Assembly: GCA_030638455.1 (NCBI GenBank)
Contig: DAOWEP010000178.1
Coordinates: 1-18,678, forward strand
DNA length: 18,678 nt
Direction: 5' to 3'
From: Gammaproteobacteria bacterium
GTDB taxonomy: Bacteria; Pseudomonadota; Gammaproteobacteria; DAOWEP01
The translations under genes and the position numbers were made by a program. The notes below the pieces were generated by a model. That model saw only the letters and a program-made list of their open reading frames with translations, did no database searches and had not been told where the DNA came from. This document shows positions 6,647 to 14,769 of this stretch, piece by piece; the first letter of the stretch is position 1; each line of letters opens with the position of its first letter.

Positions 6647-7111
6647 TCAGTCACTCCTGCTCAACAACGCATAAAAGCTGGGGACTTCTTCTTTAAACCG
6701 AAGTTCTGCTGCCTCCGCATATTTAGACAATATTCTGGATTGAATACCATGCGAAGTATCGTGGGTAAATTGCAATTCATGCAGTTCAAATCCGTGGACT
6801 GATCCATGCATCTCTGGCACGTTGGCTATGATCAATTTATTCTGGTTCAGTGTATCTCGAAGGTACTGGTAGTAACTATACTCTTTGCCGGTTTCGCATT
6901 TTACCGTTGGCGTAGTCCATACATGTTCTCCACGGTCAAATGGATGGGGAATCAACTGGCCTACTTGTGACCCTAGCCCTTCTACATGTCTTTCCAGAGG
7001 GCCTAGCGGATGGTTAGAAGTAATCCTGAATGTGCCGTCGGAATTTTCCTCTAGGACAACAACCTCCTGATGACCACTGATATCTGAGAAAGCTGGAATT
7101 TTCATTGTCAT
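6647..7111 (-). CDS. Histidine-rich protein of unknown function
   Basis: A 154-residue soluble protein with no signal peptide or membrane segment. I do not recognise the family. Ten histidines are present, five of them within 20 residues (H102, H106, H111, H117, H121), which could form a metal site; the only cysteine is C72. The C-terminal third looks helical (QSRILSKYAEAAELRFKEE). The start is the ATG at 7111, seven bases after GGAGGG; an ATG 15 bases further upstream (7126) lacks a ribosome binding site. A TATAAT at 7171-7176 would place transcription start about 50 bases upstream. It lies just beyond the DAHP synthase remnant and is followed by no gene on its strand before it. Confidence 0.72.
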   Translation of the reverse strand: MTMKIPAFSDISGHQEVVVLEENSDGTFRITSNHPLGPLERHVEGLGSQVGQLIPHPFDRGEHVWTTPTVKCETGKEYSYYQYLRDTLNQNKLIIANVPEMHGSVHGFELHELQFTHDTSHGIQSRILSKYAEAAELRFKEEVPSFYALLSRSD

Positions 7112-7170
7112 TTTAACACCCTCCATACAGCAAACATTGAGAGTTGCCCATTAACAATTATCTATCTCTT

Positions 7171-7176
7171 ATTATA
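7171..7176 (-). promoter_or_regulatory. Possible -10 element for the histidine-rich protein gene
   Basis: The minus strand reads TATAAT here, 60 bases before the chosen ATG. The sequence at the expected -35 position (TAAACG) is a poor match, so this is only a candidate. Confidence 0.3.
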
Positions 7177-7267
7177 AGGATCGCACAAATTCGCGTTTAT
7201 TCAATTGTACATTGGTACCAGGTGGTTAAATCAATTACAAGGATTAAATCTCATAAAATACATTACA

Positions 7268-7285
7268 AATACTACATATAGTATT
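7268..7285. repeat. Perfect 7-bp inverted repeat in the intergenic region
   Basis: AATACTA (7268-7274) and TAGTATT (7279-7285) flank a four-base loop, in very AT-rich DNA between the antiporter operon end and the histidine-rich protein gene. It may be an operator or chance; it lacks the GC content of a terminator. Confidence 0.3.
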
Positions 7286-7321
7286 GATTATATCCATATA
7301 TTTATCTTATCTATACCTTGC

Positions 7322-7351
7322 AAAAGCTGCCATACTATCGTGGAAGCTTTT
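7322..7351 (-). terminator. Probable terminator of the mrp operon
   Basis: AAAAGCTGCCA (7322-7332) pairs with TGGAAGCTTTT (7341-7351) with one mismatch and an eight-base loop. It overlaps the stop codon of the last mrp gene and, on the minus strand, ends in TTTT, with the first arm preceded by A residues. The T tract is short, so efficiency is uncertain. Confidence 0.45.
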
Positions 7352-9050
7352 AATGAATAAAACTAAGAAATAAGTAGGTGGCAAGAATCACCGCAACCCA
7401 CATCACCATGCTGCCAGCAGGATAAATGCGTGAAATCAAACCACTGACTCCCTCGTTTCTTCGAGAAAGAAAAGCCAGACATAAATCGAGTCTTATGAGA
7501 AACGCCTGACGTAAAGCGAGGTCTGCCTTCCATATAACAGAGAACATATTTTGTAACGCTGTTGGAAAGGCTCGACGATAGATCCAGTCAAAGTCCAGAT
7601 TCGTGGAGCGTAATTCAGGGGGATACATGCCTCTAAGATTAAGCCAGACAAAAGCCAGTGCCGAGAAAAACAGCAACTGAGTTTGTGCTAATACGTGGGT
7701 TGCATCGTAAGGATTGTAGCCCGTATCGTAGGGCAGCAAAGAGTACAATGCCGCAGGATAGATGCCAATTGCAATACAGAGACCTGCCGCAATCAACATC
7801 GCCAATAACATGTTGTTGGGTGGATCACTTGCGCGGACGCCGGAGTCATGGGCAAAGAAAGCAAAATAGGGAATTTTAATGCCCGCGTGATGAAAGACGC
7901 CGGCAGAGGCAAATAACAGCATCAACCATATCCAGTCAAAACCTTCTTCCAGAGCCGCAGACATCACCATGGACTTGCTCACGAAACCACTGAACAAGGG
8001 GAAGGCCGAAATAGAAGCAGCGCCCACAATGCACAGCACCGTGGTCTTAGGCATGGTTTTGTATAGCCCGCCCAGGTCAGAGCCGTTGATACGACCTGTC
8101 ATGTGCAGCACTGCCCCCATTGACATAAACAACAAACCCTTAAAGATGACATCATTAAAGGCATGTGAGACTGCACCGTTGATGGCGAGCGCGGTGCCAA
8201 TACCGATACCGACGACCATAAATCCTACCTGATTGATGAGACTGTAGGCCAGTACCCGGCGCAGATCATTTTCAATCACCGCAAAGAAGATCGGGAAGCA
8301 GGTCATCGCTGCGCCAATATAAATCAGCAGTTCTGTGCCGGGGTATCCACGAGCTAATGCATAGACGGCCACTTTGGTGGTAAAGGCACTGAGAAAGACC
8401 GTACCCGTGACAGTGGCCTCAGGGTATGCATCCGTGAGCCAGTTGTGCGCCATGGGAAAGGCACACTTAATGCCAAAGGCAATGAATATAAGCCATCCTG
8501 CAATGCCATCCAGACCAATAAAGCCGAATGCTAAAGTGCCGTTTTCAGCAGCGTAAAACAGTGCGCCTGCAAGAAGAATAACACCGGATAAAACCTGAAT
8601 AATGAGATAACGCATCCCGGCGACATAGGAGCGCCGGGTTCTTCGTGCCCAGATAAGAAATACTGAAGTGAATGCCAGCAGCTCCCAGAAGACAAATAAT
8701 GTTAATAAATCGCCAGCAAAAACAGCGCCCAGGCCACTGCCCGCATAGAGCATAGCGGCCACTTGTTGCATGGTGTCGCGAACATGCAGGGAGTAGATAA
8801 TGGCAATAAATGCGGCGATGTGAAATACATAGCCAAACATAAGACTTAATTTATCGGCACGGTAAGGCATGAGCTGATAATCAAGAAAAGCGAACTGTAA
8901 ATGAACCCCCTCAGGCACCGTCCACAGATGCAACGCACTGGCAATAGGAATGAGCACCATAATTGCGCTGCGCAACGTGCCACGGGTGACAGCGGCAATT
9001 AGTGCGCCGATAAAGAAAAGCGCAAACGGCGGTATTTCAATCATCCACAT
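7350..9050 (-). CDS. mrpD3: MrpD/NuoL-type antiporter subunit, third copy, with C-terminal extension
   Basis: A 566-residue polytopic membrane protein of the proton-conducting antiporter family (Proton_antipo_M), the last gene of the operon. The charged residues of these subunits are present: E123 (FWELLAF) in the TM5 position, K195 (FGIKCAFP) and K226 (FTTKVAVY) on the two following helices, a HAFNDVIFKG segment and SGFVSKS. It is longer than the other two copies: residues about 470-566 add a linker with the LDFDWIYRR motif and a final membrane helix, similar to the lateral-helix tail of NuoL and MrpA. It may supply the function of the missing MrpA N-terminal part. The ATG at 9050 overlaps the upstream gene by 14 bases; a second ATG (9044) is possible. 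Confidence 0.9.
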   Translation of the reverse strand: MWMIEIPPFALFFIGALIAAVTRGTLRSAIMVLIPIASALHLWTVPEGVHLQFAFLDYQLMPYRADKLSLMFGYVFHIAAFIAIIYSLHVRDTMQQVAAMLYAGSGLGAVFAGDLLTLFVFWELLAFTSVFLIWARRTRRSYVAGMRYLIIQVLSGVILLAGALFYAAENGTLAFGFIGLDGIAGWLIFIAFGIKCAFPMAHNWLTDAYPEATVTGTVFLSAFTTKVAVYALARGYPGTELLIYIGAAMTCFPIFFAVIENDLRRVLAYSLINQVGFMVVGIGIGTALAINGAVSHAFNDVIFKGLLFMSMGAVLHMTGRINGSDLGGLYKTMPKTTVLCIVGAASISAFPLFSGFVSKSMVMSAALEEGFDWIWLMLLFASAGVFHHAGIKIPYFAFFAHDSGVRASDPPNNMLLAMLIAAGLCIAIGIYPAALYSLLPYDTGYNPYDATHVLAQTQLLFFSALAFVWLNLRGMYPPELRSTNLDFDWIYRRAFPTALQNMFSVIWKADLALRQAFLIRLDLCLAFLSRRNEGVSGLISRIYPAGSMVMWVAVILATYLFLSFIH

Positions 9051-9366
9051 CGTGACCGCCTATATTTGCGTTGTGTTTGTCATCTGGGCTGGGCTTTTCA
9101 TCAAAGTCTGCTTTGCCTTCGCTAGCATAGTAGTCTTCGGGACGCATGAGAAAAGTGCGCATCCATGTGGCGACGAGCACCAGGACAACACAGCCAACAA
9201 AACCATAAAGTGGATAGAAGCCCCACAGGTTTTCCCATCTATGGATGACGTGGCGATGGATCACAAAATCCAGCGCAAGAAGAAGCGCGCAACTCCCGTA
9301 GAGAAAATGCAAAAGTCGTTTTATATTTCTGGGGTTATCAAAAATATATTTTTTCTTATTGTCCAT
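9037..9366 (-). CDS. Small two-helix membrane protein of the mrp operon, function unknown
   Basis: A 109-residue protein with two predicted membrane helices (about 19-37 and 50-69) and a charged, acidic C-terminal tail. The N-terminal FDNPRNIKRLL motif and the loop HRHVIHRWENLWGFYPLYGF are strongly patterned and give the impression of a conserved family that I have seen as hypothetical proteins near antiporter genes, but its role is not established. It overlaps the preceding mrpD-like gene by 11 bases and the following one by 14, so it is translationally embedded in the operon and is probably an accessory or assembly subunit. Start is the ATG at 9366. The opposite-strand frame over this gene is a shadow. 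Confidence 0.85.
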   Translation of the reverse strand: MDNKKKYIFDNPRNIKRLLHFLYGSCALLLALDFVIHRHVIHRWENLWGFYPLYGFVGCVVLVLVATWMRTFLMRPEDYYASEGKADFDEKPSPDDKHNANIGGHDVDD

Positions 9367-10846
9367 ACGTTAATCCCGGCGTTGTCAAAATAGCCTTAGC
9401 CAATTCATATAACGGTTGCGGATATACAAAAAGGACAACACAGGCCGCAGTGGTAATGCACAGGGCAATTAATGAGGGTAGCGGTGCTTCTTTTATCCCG
9501 ACGTTAACAGAATTTGTTTCAACACCAGGGAAAAAGGCACGAAAAGGTATCGGTAATAGATAGGCAATGTTCAGTAAAGAGCTGATCATGAGTACGGCCA
9601 TAAGAATCCATTGCTCGGCCTCCATGGTACCCATTAACAGAAACCATTTACTCCAGGTACCTCCAGCCGGAGGTACACCGATAATACTGAGGCTGGCAAT
9701 AAAAAATGCCGCCATGGTGATCGGCATTTGTCGGCCAAGACCACGCATTTCACTTATCTTTGATTTATGCGCCGCAACCAGAATAGCGCCCGCACAGAAA
9801 AACAGGGTTATTTTACCAAAGGCATGCATGGCGATATGCATCGAACTGGCAATAACGCCCGATGATGTTGCCAGCAATGCGCCAATGGTGACATAGCCCA
9901 GCTGGCTTACAGTTGAGTATGCCAGCCTTGCTTTTAAATTATCCTGTCGCATAGCCACCAGTGAAGCCAGCAATACCGACGCGCCTGCCAGATAGAGTAA
10001 AAACTGCGTGGTTGGCAACACCGACAATAAATCAATGCCAAAGATAAACACACACACTTTTAACACAGTGAAGACACCGGCTTTTACCACGGCTACGGCA
10101 TGCAGCAGGGCACTCACGGGTGTTGGCGCGACCATGGCAGCCGGTAACCAGCGATGAAACGGCATAATAGCAGCCTTGCCAATACCAAAAATAAACAGCA
10201 CCAGTATCACACCCGCAACCGTGGTATTAACATTAGAGTCAAATACGCCGCCGGGTTTAAAGTCTAATGTGCCCGCCACAAACCAGGTGCTGATAATAGC
10301 CAGCATGAAAAACACAATGGACGTGCTGAGTAATATTCCGAGATAAATACGCCCACCTTTTTTTGCCTCCTCCGTTCCTGCATGGGTAACTAATGGATAG
10401 GTGGACAAGGTCAGCGTTTCGTAAAAAATAAACAGGGTGAACAGATTATCCGCAAATGCAATGCCCATCACACTGCCAATGGCAATAGAAAAGCAGACGT
10501 AAAATCGGGTTTGATTCTGCTCCTGATGGCTGCGCATATAGCCGATGGAGTAAACGGTGGTAATGAGCCAGAGGAAACTGGCAATCAAAGCGAAAATCAT
10601 CCCCAATGGTTCAACATTAAAACTCAACTGTAAACCCGGTAAAATCTCCCACCATTGTACGTTGATGCTTTCACCTTGCTTAATACCCTGGTAAAGGTTA
10701 ACCGTAAAATAGAGCAGTACTAAACAGGTGCTTATCGTCACGCCCTCGCGCAGATCAGGTTTTCGTCCTGTCGCCACAATGCCCAACGCCGCTAATATGG
10801 GCAGGATAATGCTGAGCTGTAGCATGGTCGCCAGAGAAATATTCAT
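9356..10846 (-). CDS. mrpD2: MrpD/NuoN-type antiporter subunit, second copy
   Basis: A 496-residue polytopic membrane protein of the Proton_antipo_M family, with about 14 hydrophobic segments. Key charged residues are E143 (FYETLTL), K224 (GIGKAAIMPFHRWLP), K255 (AVVKAGVF), HAFGKITLF in the later half, and the lysine of GGTWSKWF. The FHRWLPAAMVAPTPVSALLHA stretch (230-250) is the hallmark of this family. The ATG at 10846 overlaps the preceding stop in the ATGA arrangement, a sign of coupled translation. The sequence differs clearly from the first copy, so this is an old paralogue with its own position in the complex rather than a recent duplicate. Confidence 0.92.
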   Translation of the reverse strand: MNISLATMLQLSIILPILAALGIVATGRKPDLREGVTISTCLVLLYFTVNLYQGIKQGESINVQWWEILPGLQLSFNVEPLGMIFALIASFLWLITTVYSIGYMRSHQEQNQTRFYVCFSIAIGSVMGIAFADNLFTLFIFYETLTLSTYPLVTHAGTEEAKKGGRIYLGILLSTSIVFFMLAIISTWFVAGTLDFKPGGVFDSNVNTTVAGVILVLFIFGIGKAAIMPFHRWLPAAMVAPTPVSALLHAVAVVKAGVFTVLKVCVFIFGIDLLSVLPTTQFLLYLAGASVLLASLVAMRQDNLKARLAYSTVSQLGYVTIGALLATSSGVIASSMHIAMHAFGKITLFFCAGAILVAAHKSKISEMRGLGRQMPITMAAFFIASLSIIGVPPAGGTWSKWFLLMGTMEAEQWILMAVLMISSLLNIAYLLPIPFRAFFPGVETNSVNVGIKEAPLPSLIALCITTAACVVLFVYPQPLYELAKAILTTPGLTYGQ

Positions 10847-12324
10847 GGTGGACCAACTCCAAACAAACTTTGCGCTGCCACCTGCGTCACCTGAATACTA
10901 AGACGCGTATCTATGCCAAAATAGATGTTAGCTATTACCAGTACCCAGATAGGAACCAGGAATGACAGTGGCGCTTCTTTAATGGCTTCGCTACCGGCTA
11001 GCGGAGGCTTAAAATAGGCTGTTTCCACAATACGCCACACGTAAACAACGGCCAGTAACGAGCCTAGCAGGATAAGCACCGCAACCGGCCACCAGCCATT
11101 TTCAATCACAGCCAGAATCAGATACCACTTGCTGACAAAACCAACCGTTAGTGGCACGCCTATTAAACTTAAACCGCCTATTACAATAGCCGCCATGGTG
11201 AGAGGCATTTGACGACCCAGTCCCTGAAACTGACTCAATTGAACACCGCCGATACGGTACATTACAGCAGCCAATGCTAAAAACAGGGCGCTTTTCATCA
11301 AGGCATGATTAAACAAATGTAATAAGGTCGCCATTAAACCGGTCGTGGTACTCACACTGAAGCCAACGATCATGTAGCCGATCTGGGCAATACTTGAGTA
11401 AGCAAATAGATGCTTGACATTTTTCTGATAGATGGCCGCAGTCGAAGCCGCAAATATCCCCGACAGACCCAGCACCACGAACAGTATCTGTAAGGGCAAG
11501 GTGGTAAAAGAAAAGGAAAGGCCAAATACCGAGAAGGTAAAGCGAATAAGCAAATAAATAGCGACTTTTGTCGCTGTAGCAGCAAGGAAAGCCGTTATTA
11601 TTGAAGGCGCATAGGCGTAGGCATTAGGCAACCACAGATGGAGTGGGAACAGCGCCAGTTTTAAACAGACACCAACAATAATAAAGGCAAACGCGGTAAA
11701 CACAGTTCTCGTATGTGCCACCTCTGGCAGGCGCATGGAAAGATCATTCATATTCAGCGTGCCTGTCATCTGGTATATCAGGCCGATACCGATCAGAATA
11801 AAAGTGGCACCGATGGTACCCATAATCAAATATTGATAGGCGGCCCAAAGCGCGCGTCGGTCTTTACCCAGTGCAATCAGGGCGTAGGCGGATAGAGAGG
11901 ATATTTCCAGGAAAACGAAGACGTTAAAAGCATCTCCTGTTGCCACAATACCAAGCATACCGGCCAGGGACAACAGATACAAAATGTAAAACAACGTGTG
12001 CCGATCAACGGGGATTTCTTTCTGTATGCTGGTGTGAGCTGCAAACAGCACAACCGTGCTAACGGCTGAAATAATCAGTAACAGGAACGCACTGAGCTGG
12101 TCGATACGATATTCAATACCCCAGGGGGCATCCCAGCCACCCAGTTCGTAGATAATTGCGCCTGAAGTCATCACCTGTTGCAACAGAATGCAACTGATCA
12201 GAAAGGCCAGACCACTCACTATTAGAGCGAACAGCCATACCAGGCGGGGTCGTGTCAGGAACAGACACAAAGGTGCTGCCATCATCGGCACAATGACTTG
12301 TAAAATCGGTAAATGTGCTAACAA
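10843..12324 (-). CDS. mrpD1: MrpD-type cation/proton antiporter subunit, first copy
   Basis: A 493-residue polytopic membrane protein, the usual length of MrpD (MnhD). Conserved charged residues for proton transfer are E140 (VFLEISSL), K222 (CLKLALFPLHLWLP), K253 (TKVAIY), K344 (HALMKSALF) and K399 (GFVSKWYL). Translation appears to start at a TTG (12322-12324): an in-frame TAA lies three codons upstream, GAAGGA sits nine bases before the TTG, and the next ATG (M14) would remove most of the first helix. The start overlaps the stop of mrpC by seven bases. In known Mrp complexes this subunit is one of the ion-translocating parts. Confidence 0.93.
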   Translation of the reverse strand: MLAHLPILQVIVPMMAAPLCLFLTRPRLVWLFALIVSGLAFLISCILLQQVMTSGAIIYELGGWDAPWGIEYRIDQLSAFLLLIISAVSTVVLFAAHTSIQKEIPVDRHTLFYILYLLSLAGMLGIVATGDAFNVFVFLEISSLSAYALIALGKDRRALWAAYQYLIMGTIGATFILIGIGLIYQMTGTLNMNDLSMRLPEVAHTRTVFTAFAFIIVGVCLKLALFPLHLWLPNAYAYAPSIITAFLAATATKVAIYLLIRFTFSVFGLSFSFTTLPLQILFVVLGLSGIFAASTAAIYQKNVKHLFAYSSIAQIGYMIVGFSVSTTTGLMATLLHLFNHALMKSALFLALAAVMYRIGGVQLSQFQGLGRQMPLTMAAIVIGGLSLIGVPLTVGFVSKWYLILAVIENGWWPVAVLILLGSLLAVVYVWRIVETAYFKPPLAGSEAIKEAPLSFLVPIWVLVIANIYFGIDTRLSIQVTQVAAQSLFGVGPP

Positions 12325-12671
12325 TCCAGATTATCCTTCTTTTGTATTTCTTCTTCTTCGATGCTTCCATAGGCTTCTTTAATGCGGACGGCCAACGCAA
12401 GCCCCAATGCCGTAGTGGCAATACCGACTACGATTGCGGTGAGAATTAAAACATGCGGCAAGGGGTTCGAGTATTTGCTTATCCCATCAGACAAGATGGG
12501 GGCGGTGCCACCATCAACCTTAGCCATGCTGATATAAAAGATAAAAACTGAAGTTTGAAAAATAGACAGGCCAACAATTTTTTTGATCAGGTTGCCATGG
12601 GCTATCACGATGTAAAATCCGACCATCATTAGCACCACCACAATCCAGTAATTGTACAGTCCCATTAACAT
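12318..12671 (-). CDS. mrpC: MrpC (NuoK-like) antiporter subunit
   Basis: A 117-residue protein with three membrane helices (about 5-24, 31-49 and 72-96), homologous to NuoK of complex I and equivalent to MbhG. The family pattern GLSIFQTS and PLPHVLILTAIVVGIATTALGL is clear. The hydrophilic tail is acidic (IEEEE) before the stop. Two starts are possible: ATG 12671, which overlaps the previous stop by seven bases, and ATG 12665, which shares one base with it (TAATG). I chose the first because an AAGGA lies 11 bases ahead of it. It is part of the membrane antiporter module encoded by the whole operon. Confidence 0.92.
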   Translation of the reverse strand: MLMGLYNYWIVVVLMMVGFYIVIAHGNLIKKIVGLSIFQTSVFIFYISMAKVDGGTAPILSDGISKYSNPLPHVLILTAIVVGIATTALGLALAVRIKEAYGSIEEEEIQKKDNLDC

Positions 12672-13651
12672 GAGTCGTCATTTCCTTTATTCTGAGGATT
12701 GTGCCGGCGACCCGCAAAGTTGAAAAAGATAATAACCATAATCGATGCAACCGTGACACCCACGCCCAGCTCGATTAAAAGTATGCCCAGATGCTGACCC
12801 GCAACTGGATCGGCAGATAAAGCGCTGTAATCAAGAAAGTTTTTCCCTTTCAATAGTGAAATCACGCCTACACTACCGTATAACAGGACACCGATGGCGG
12901 CAAATAACTGAATAAAGGACTGATTAATCACCCGACGTGCGGTGCTCATGCCGAACAACATGGCATATAGAATAATGGCTGCGGCAAAGATCACGCCTGC
13001 CTGAAAACCACCGCCAGGCCCATAATCCCCGTGAAACTGAACATAAAGCGCAAATAGCAAAATAAAAGGAATCAGCATTTTGGTTACAATGCGCAAAATT
13101 AAATGCTGTTCATGCATTGAATCATTGAGCGAATCGATTTTTGCAAGTTCCTCAGGACGACGTACCACCGATAAAAGTGCCAATACCCCCATGCCAGCGG
13201 TAAAGATGACTACCACCTCACCAAAGGTGTCGAACGCTCTATAACTTGCAAGTACAGAAGTCACGATATTTGGCACGCCAATTTCCTGCATAGACTCATT
13301 AATATATCGTGGCGCAACATGGAGATGAATGGGTGCCTCTGCAGAACCAAAATATGGCATATCCAGCGTGCCGTAGATCAACAGACCGCCCGTGACAATC
13401 ACTACAGCTAAAGCCAATACAGGTTTATGACGCACGGGATGCTCTGAACGTCCTGTCATGGTAAGAGCCACCAGCATAAGCAGTGTAGAGATACCCGCGC
13501 CTACAGATGCTTCTGTGAACGCCACATCCACGGCATCCATAGCGACAAAAAAACTTGCCGACAATAGTCCGTAAATGCCTGACAGCATAATTACCGCAAA
13601 CAGGTCTTTCATCCTGACAATGGCAATGGCAATACCCACCAGAAAAGCCAA
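12665..13651 (-). CDS. mrpAB: Fused MrpA C-terminal domain and MrpB subunit
   Basis: A membrane protein of at least 328 residues with two parts. Residues 1-165 correspond to the MrpA C-terminal region (MbhD/MbhE-like, DUF4040), with GIYGLLSASFF and the conserved acidic DVAFTEASVGAG (42-53), then FDTFGEVVVIF in this part's second half (140-150). Residues about 183-315 are an MnhB domain, with FHGDYGPGGGFQAGVI (206-221). Group 2 Mrp operons often carry such a fusion in place of a full MrpA. The start is uncertain: TTG 13651 has no ribosome binding site, while the in-frame codons upstream (ATC 13678, then ESLIDIVL) extend the first helix as expected and follow AAGGTG. No ATG, GTG or other TTG is available before an in-frame TGA. 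Confidence 0.88.
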   Translation of the reverse strand: MAFLVGIAIAIVRMKDLFAVIMLSGIYGLLSASFFVAMDAVDVAFTEASVGAGISTLLMLVALTMTGRSEHPVRHKPVLALAVVIVTGGLLIYGTLDMPYFGSAEAPIHLHVAPRYINESMQEIGVPNIVTSVLASYRAFDTFGEVVVIFTAGMGVLALLSVVRRPEELAKIDSLNDSMHEQHLILRIVTKMLIPFILLFALYVQFHGDYGPGGGFQAGVIFAAAIILYAMLFGMSTARRVINQSFIQLFAAIGVLLYGSVGVISLLKGKNFLDYSALSADPVAGQHLGILLIELGVGVTVASIMVIIFFNFAGRRHNPQNKGNDDSC

Positions 13652-13665
13652 TAAGACGATGTCAA

Positions 13666-14007
13666 TCAGGGATTCGATGACTTCACCTTCTCATTATCTT
13701 CTTTCTTGTCAAGTTCTGGCATGAGGTCATTGTGTATCGCCGCTTGTGCCAATGCGTGGCTTGCTGTCGGGCTAATAAATAAGGTCATTAGCAGAATTAT
13801 CATGAGTTTCAGTACCACGAGGCCGTCTGGATTTTGCAGCATCAGGCCGATTAAAATCATAGCGGTGGCTAAAGTCTCGGTCACACCTACCGCATGCATT
13901 CGAGTATAAAAATCTGGAAAGCGCAAAATGCCAACCCCGCCCGATACGCACAAAAAACTACCTATTAGTAAAAACAGTGCGCTACTTATATTCATGAAAG
14001 TATCCAT
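13666..14007 (-). CDS. mrpG: MrpG antiporter subunit
   Basis: A 113-residue protein with three membrane helices and the highly typical MrpG/MnhG segment GGVGILRFPDFYTRMHAVGV (20-39), followed by TLATAMILIG. It is equivalent to MbhC. The start is the ATG at 14005-14007, sixteen bases after the mrpF stop; a longer frame to 14091 would overlap mrpF heavily and adds no family sequence. An ATG four codons later is also possible. The 3' end overlaps the likely ribosome binding site and any upstream start of the next gene. Confidence 0.92.
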   Translation of the reverse strand: MDTFMNISSALFLLIGSFLCVSGGVGILRFPDFYTRMHAVGVTETLATAMILIGLMLQNPDGLVVLKLMIILLMTLFISPTASHALAQAAIHNDLMPELDKKEDNEKVKSSNP

Positions 14008-14023
14008 TATGAATTCTTTTTCA

Positions 14024-14299
14024 TTATTTTTTCTGTTGGCTGCTGTGCTTAAATATGGAGCTGTCAGAATAGCGCAACACGCCAATAACACTGATAAAAT
14101 TGATGAGGGCGTACACTATGGCAATATCCAGAAACTCCGGCCGTCCCATCACAAAGCCTAACAGTGAAATGAGCAGAACTGTCTTGGTGCCAAACATATT
14201 GACGGCAAGTATACGGTCGTAGAGCGTAGGCCCCATAATTCCTCGAGTGATCGCCATGATCATAACAACAAGAATAGCTATGGTTGCAGCTATTAGCAT
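14024..14299 (-). CDS. mrpF: MrpF antiporter subunit
   Basis: A 91-residue protein with three membrane helices, the standard length for MrpF/MnhF. Family features are RGIMGPTLYDRILAVNMFGTK (residues 19-39, containing the conserved Gly-Pro and Asp-Arg pair) and FLDIAIVYALINFISVI. It is equivalent to MbhB. Its ATG shares one base with the mrpE stop (TAATG), so translation is coupled. In studied Mrp complexes MrpE, F and G form a peripheral membrane block that is needed for assembly and function. Confidence 0.93.
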   Translation of the reverse strand: MLIAATIAILVVMIMAITRGIMGPTLYDRILAVNMFGTKTVLLISLLGFVMGRPEFLDIAIVYALINFISVIGVLRYSDSSIFKHSSQQKK

Positions 14300-14769
14300 T
14301 AGTTTTCCAGTTGAGTAACTCGGCGATCCATTTCACCGGCTTGCAGATCTTCAATCGATTCCCGTAGCAAAGCATGTACCATAAATTGATCACCCTCCAG
14401 ATTTACGGTAACCGTACCCGGAGTCAGCGTAATAGAATTTGCGTAGATGACTTTTCCTATATCCGTTTTTTGACTGGCTTTAATGGTCACCATGGTGGGA
14501 GAGATAGTCTTGTTGCCAAGCCAGATATGTTTTACAACCAAAAAATTGGCGAGAATAATTTCTTTAATAAGCCAGGCATAGAAACCGGGAAGTTTTAGCG
14601 TGAGATGCAAGGGCTGGGATTCGTGGTCGACTACATCCATTCGGTGCGCTATGTATAGAACAAAGGCGATGGAAATCGCACCAAATGACAGCATGAGGGC
14701 GGTGTTGTGACCTGAGTTAAGCAACCAAAATGCAGTTAAAGACAGAGATAGAAAAATAGTATGTCGCAT
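14299..14769 (-). CDS. mrpE: MrpE antiporter subunit, first gene of the operon
   Basis: A 156-residue MnhE-family protein, equivalent to MbhA. Hydrophobic segments span about 4-20 and 24-42, with a third near 62-82 (LIKEIILANFLVVKHIW). The cytoplasmic domain shows the family signature YANSITLTPGTVTVNLEGD (109-127) and HALLRESIEDL. It begins the operon with the ATG at 14769; no strong ribosome binding site is visible. A candidate promoter lies 34-63 bases upstream. Placing mrpE, F and G before the A'/B, C and D genes is unlike the classical Bacillus order mrpABCDEFG. Confidence 0.92.
   Translation of the reverse strand: MRHTIFLSLSLTAFWLLNSGHNTALMLSFGAISIAFVLYIAHRMDVVDHESQPLHLTLKLPGFYAWLIKEIILANFLVVKHIWLGNKTISPTMVTIKASQKTDIGKVIYANSITLTPGTVTVNLEGDQFMVHALLRESIEDLQAGEMDRRVTQLEN

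Noticed and set aside
8950..9393. Plus-strand frame of 147 codons
   Set aside because: It lies opposite the small membrane protein and the ends of two MrpD-like genes, whose frames show clear family motifs and overlapping starts and stops. It is a shadow.
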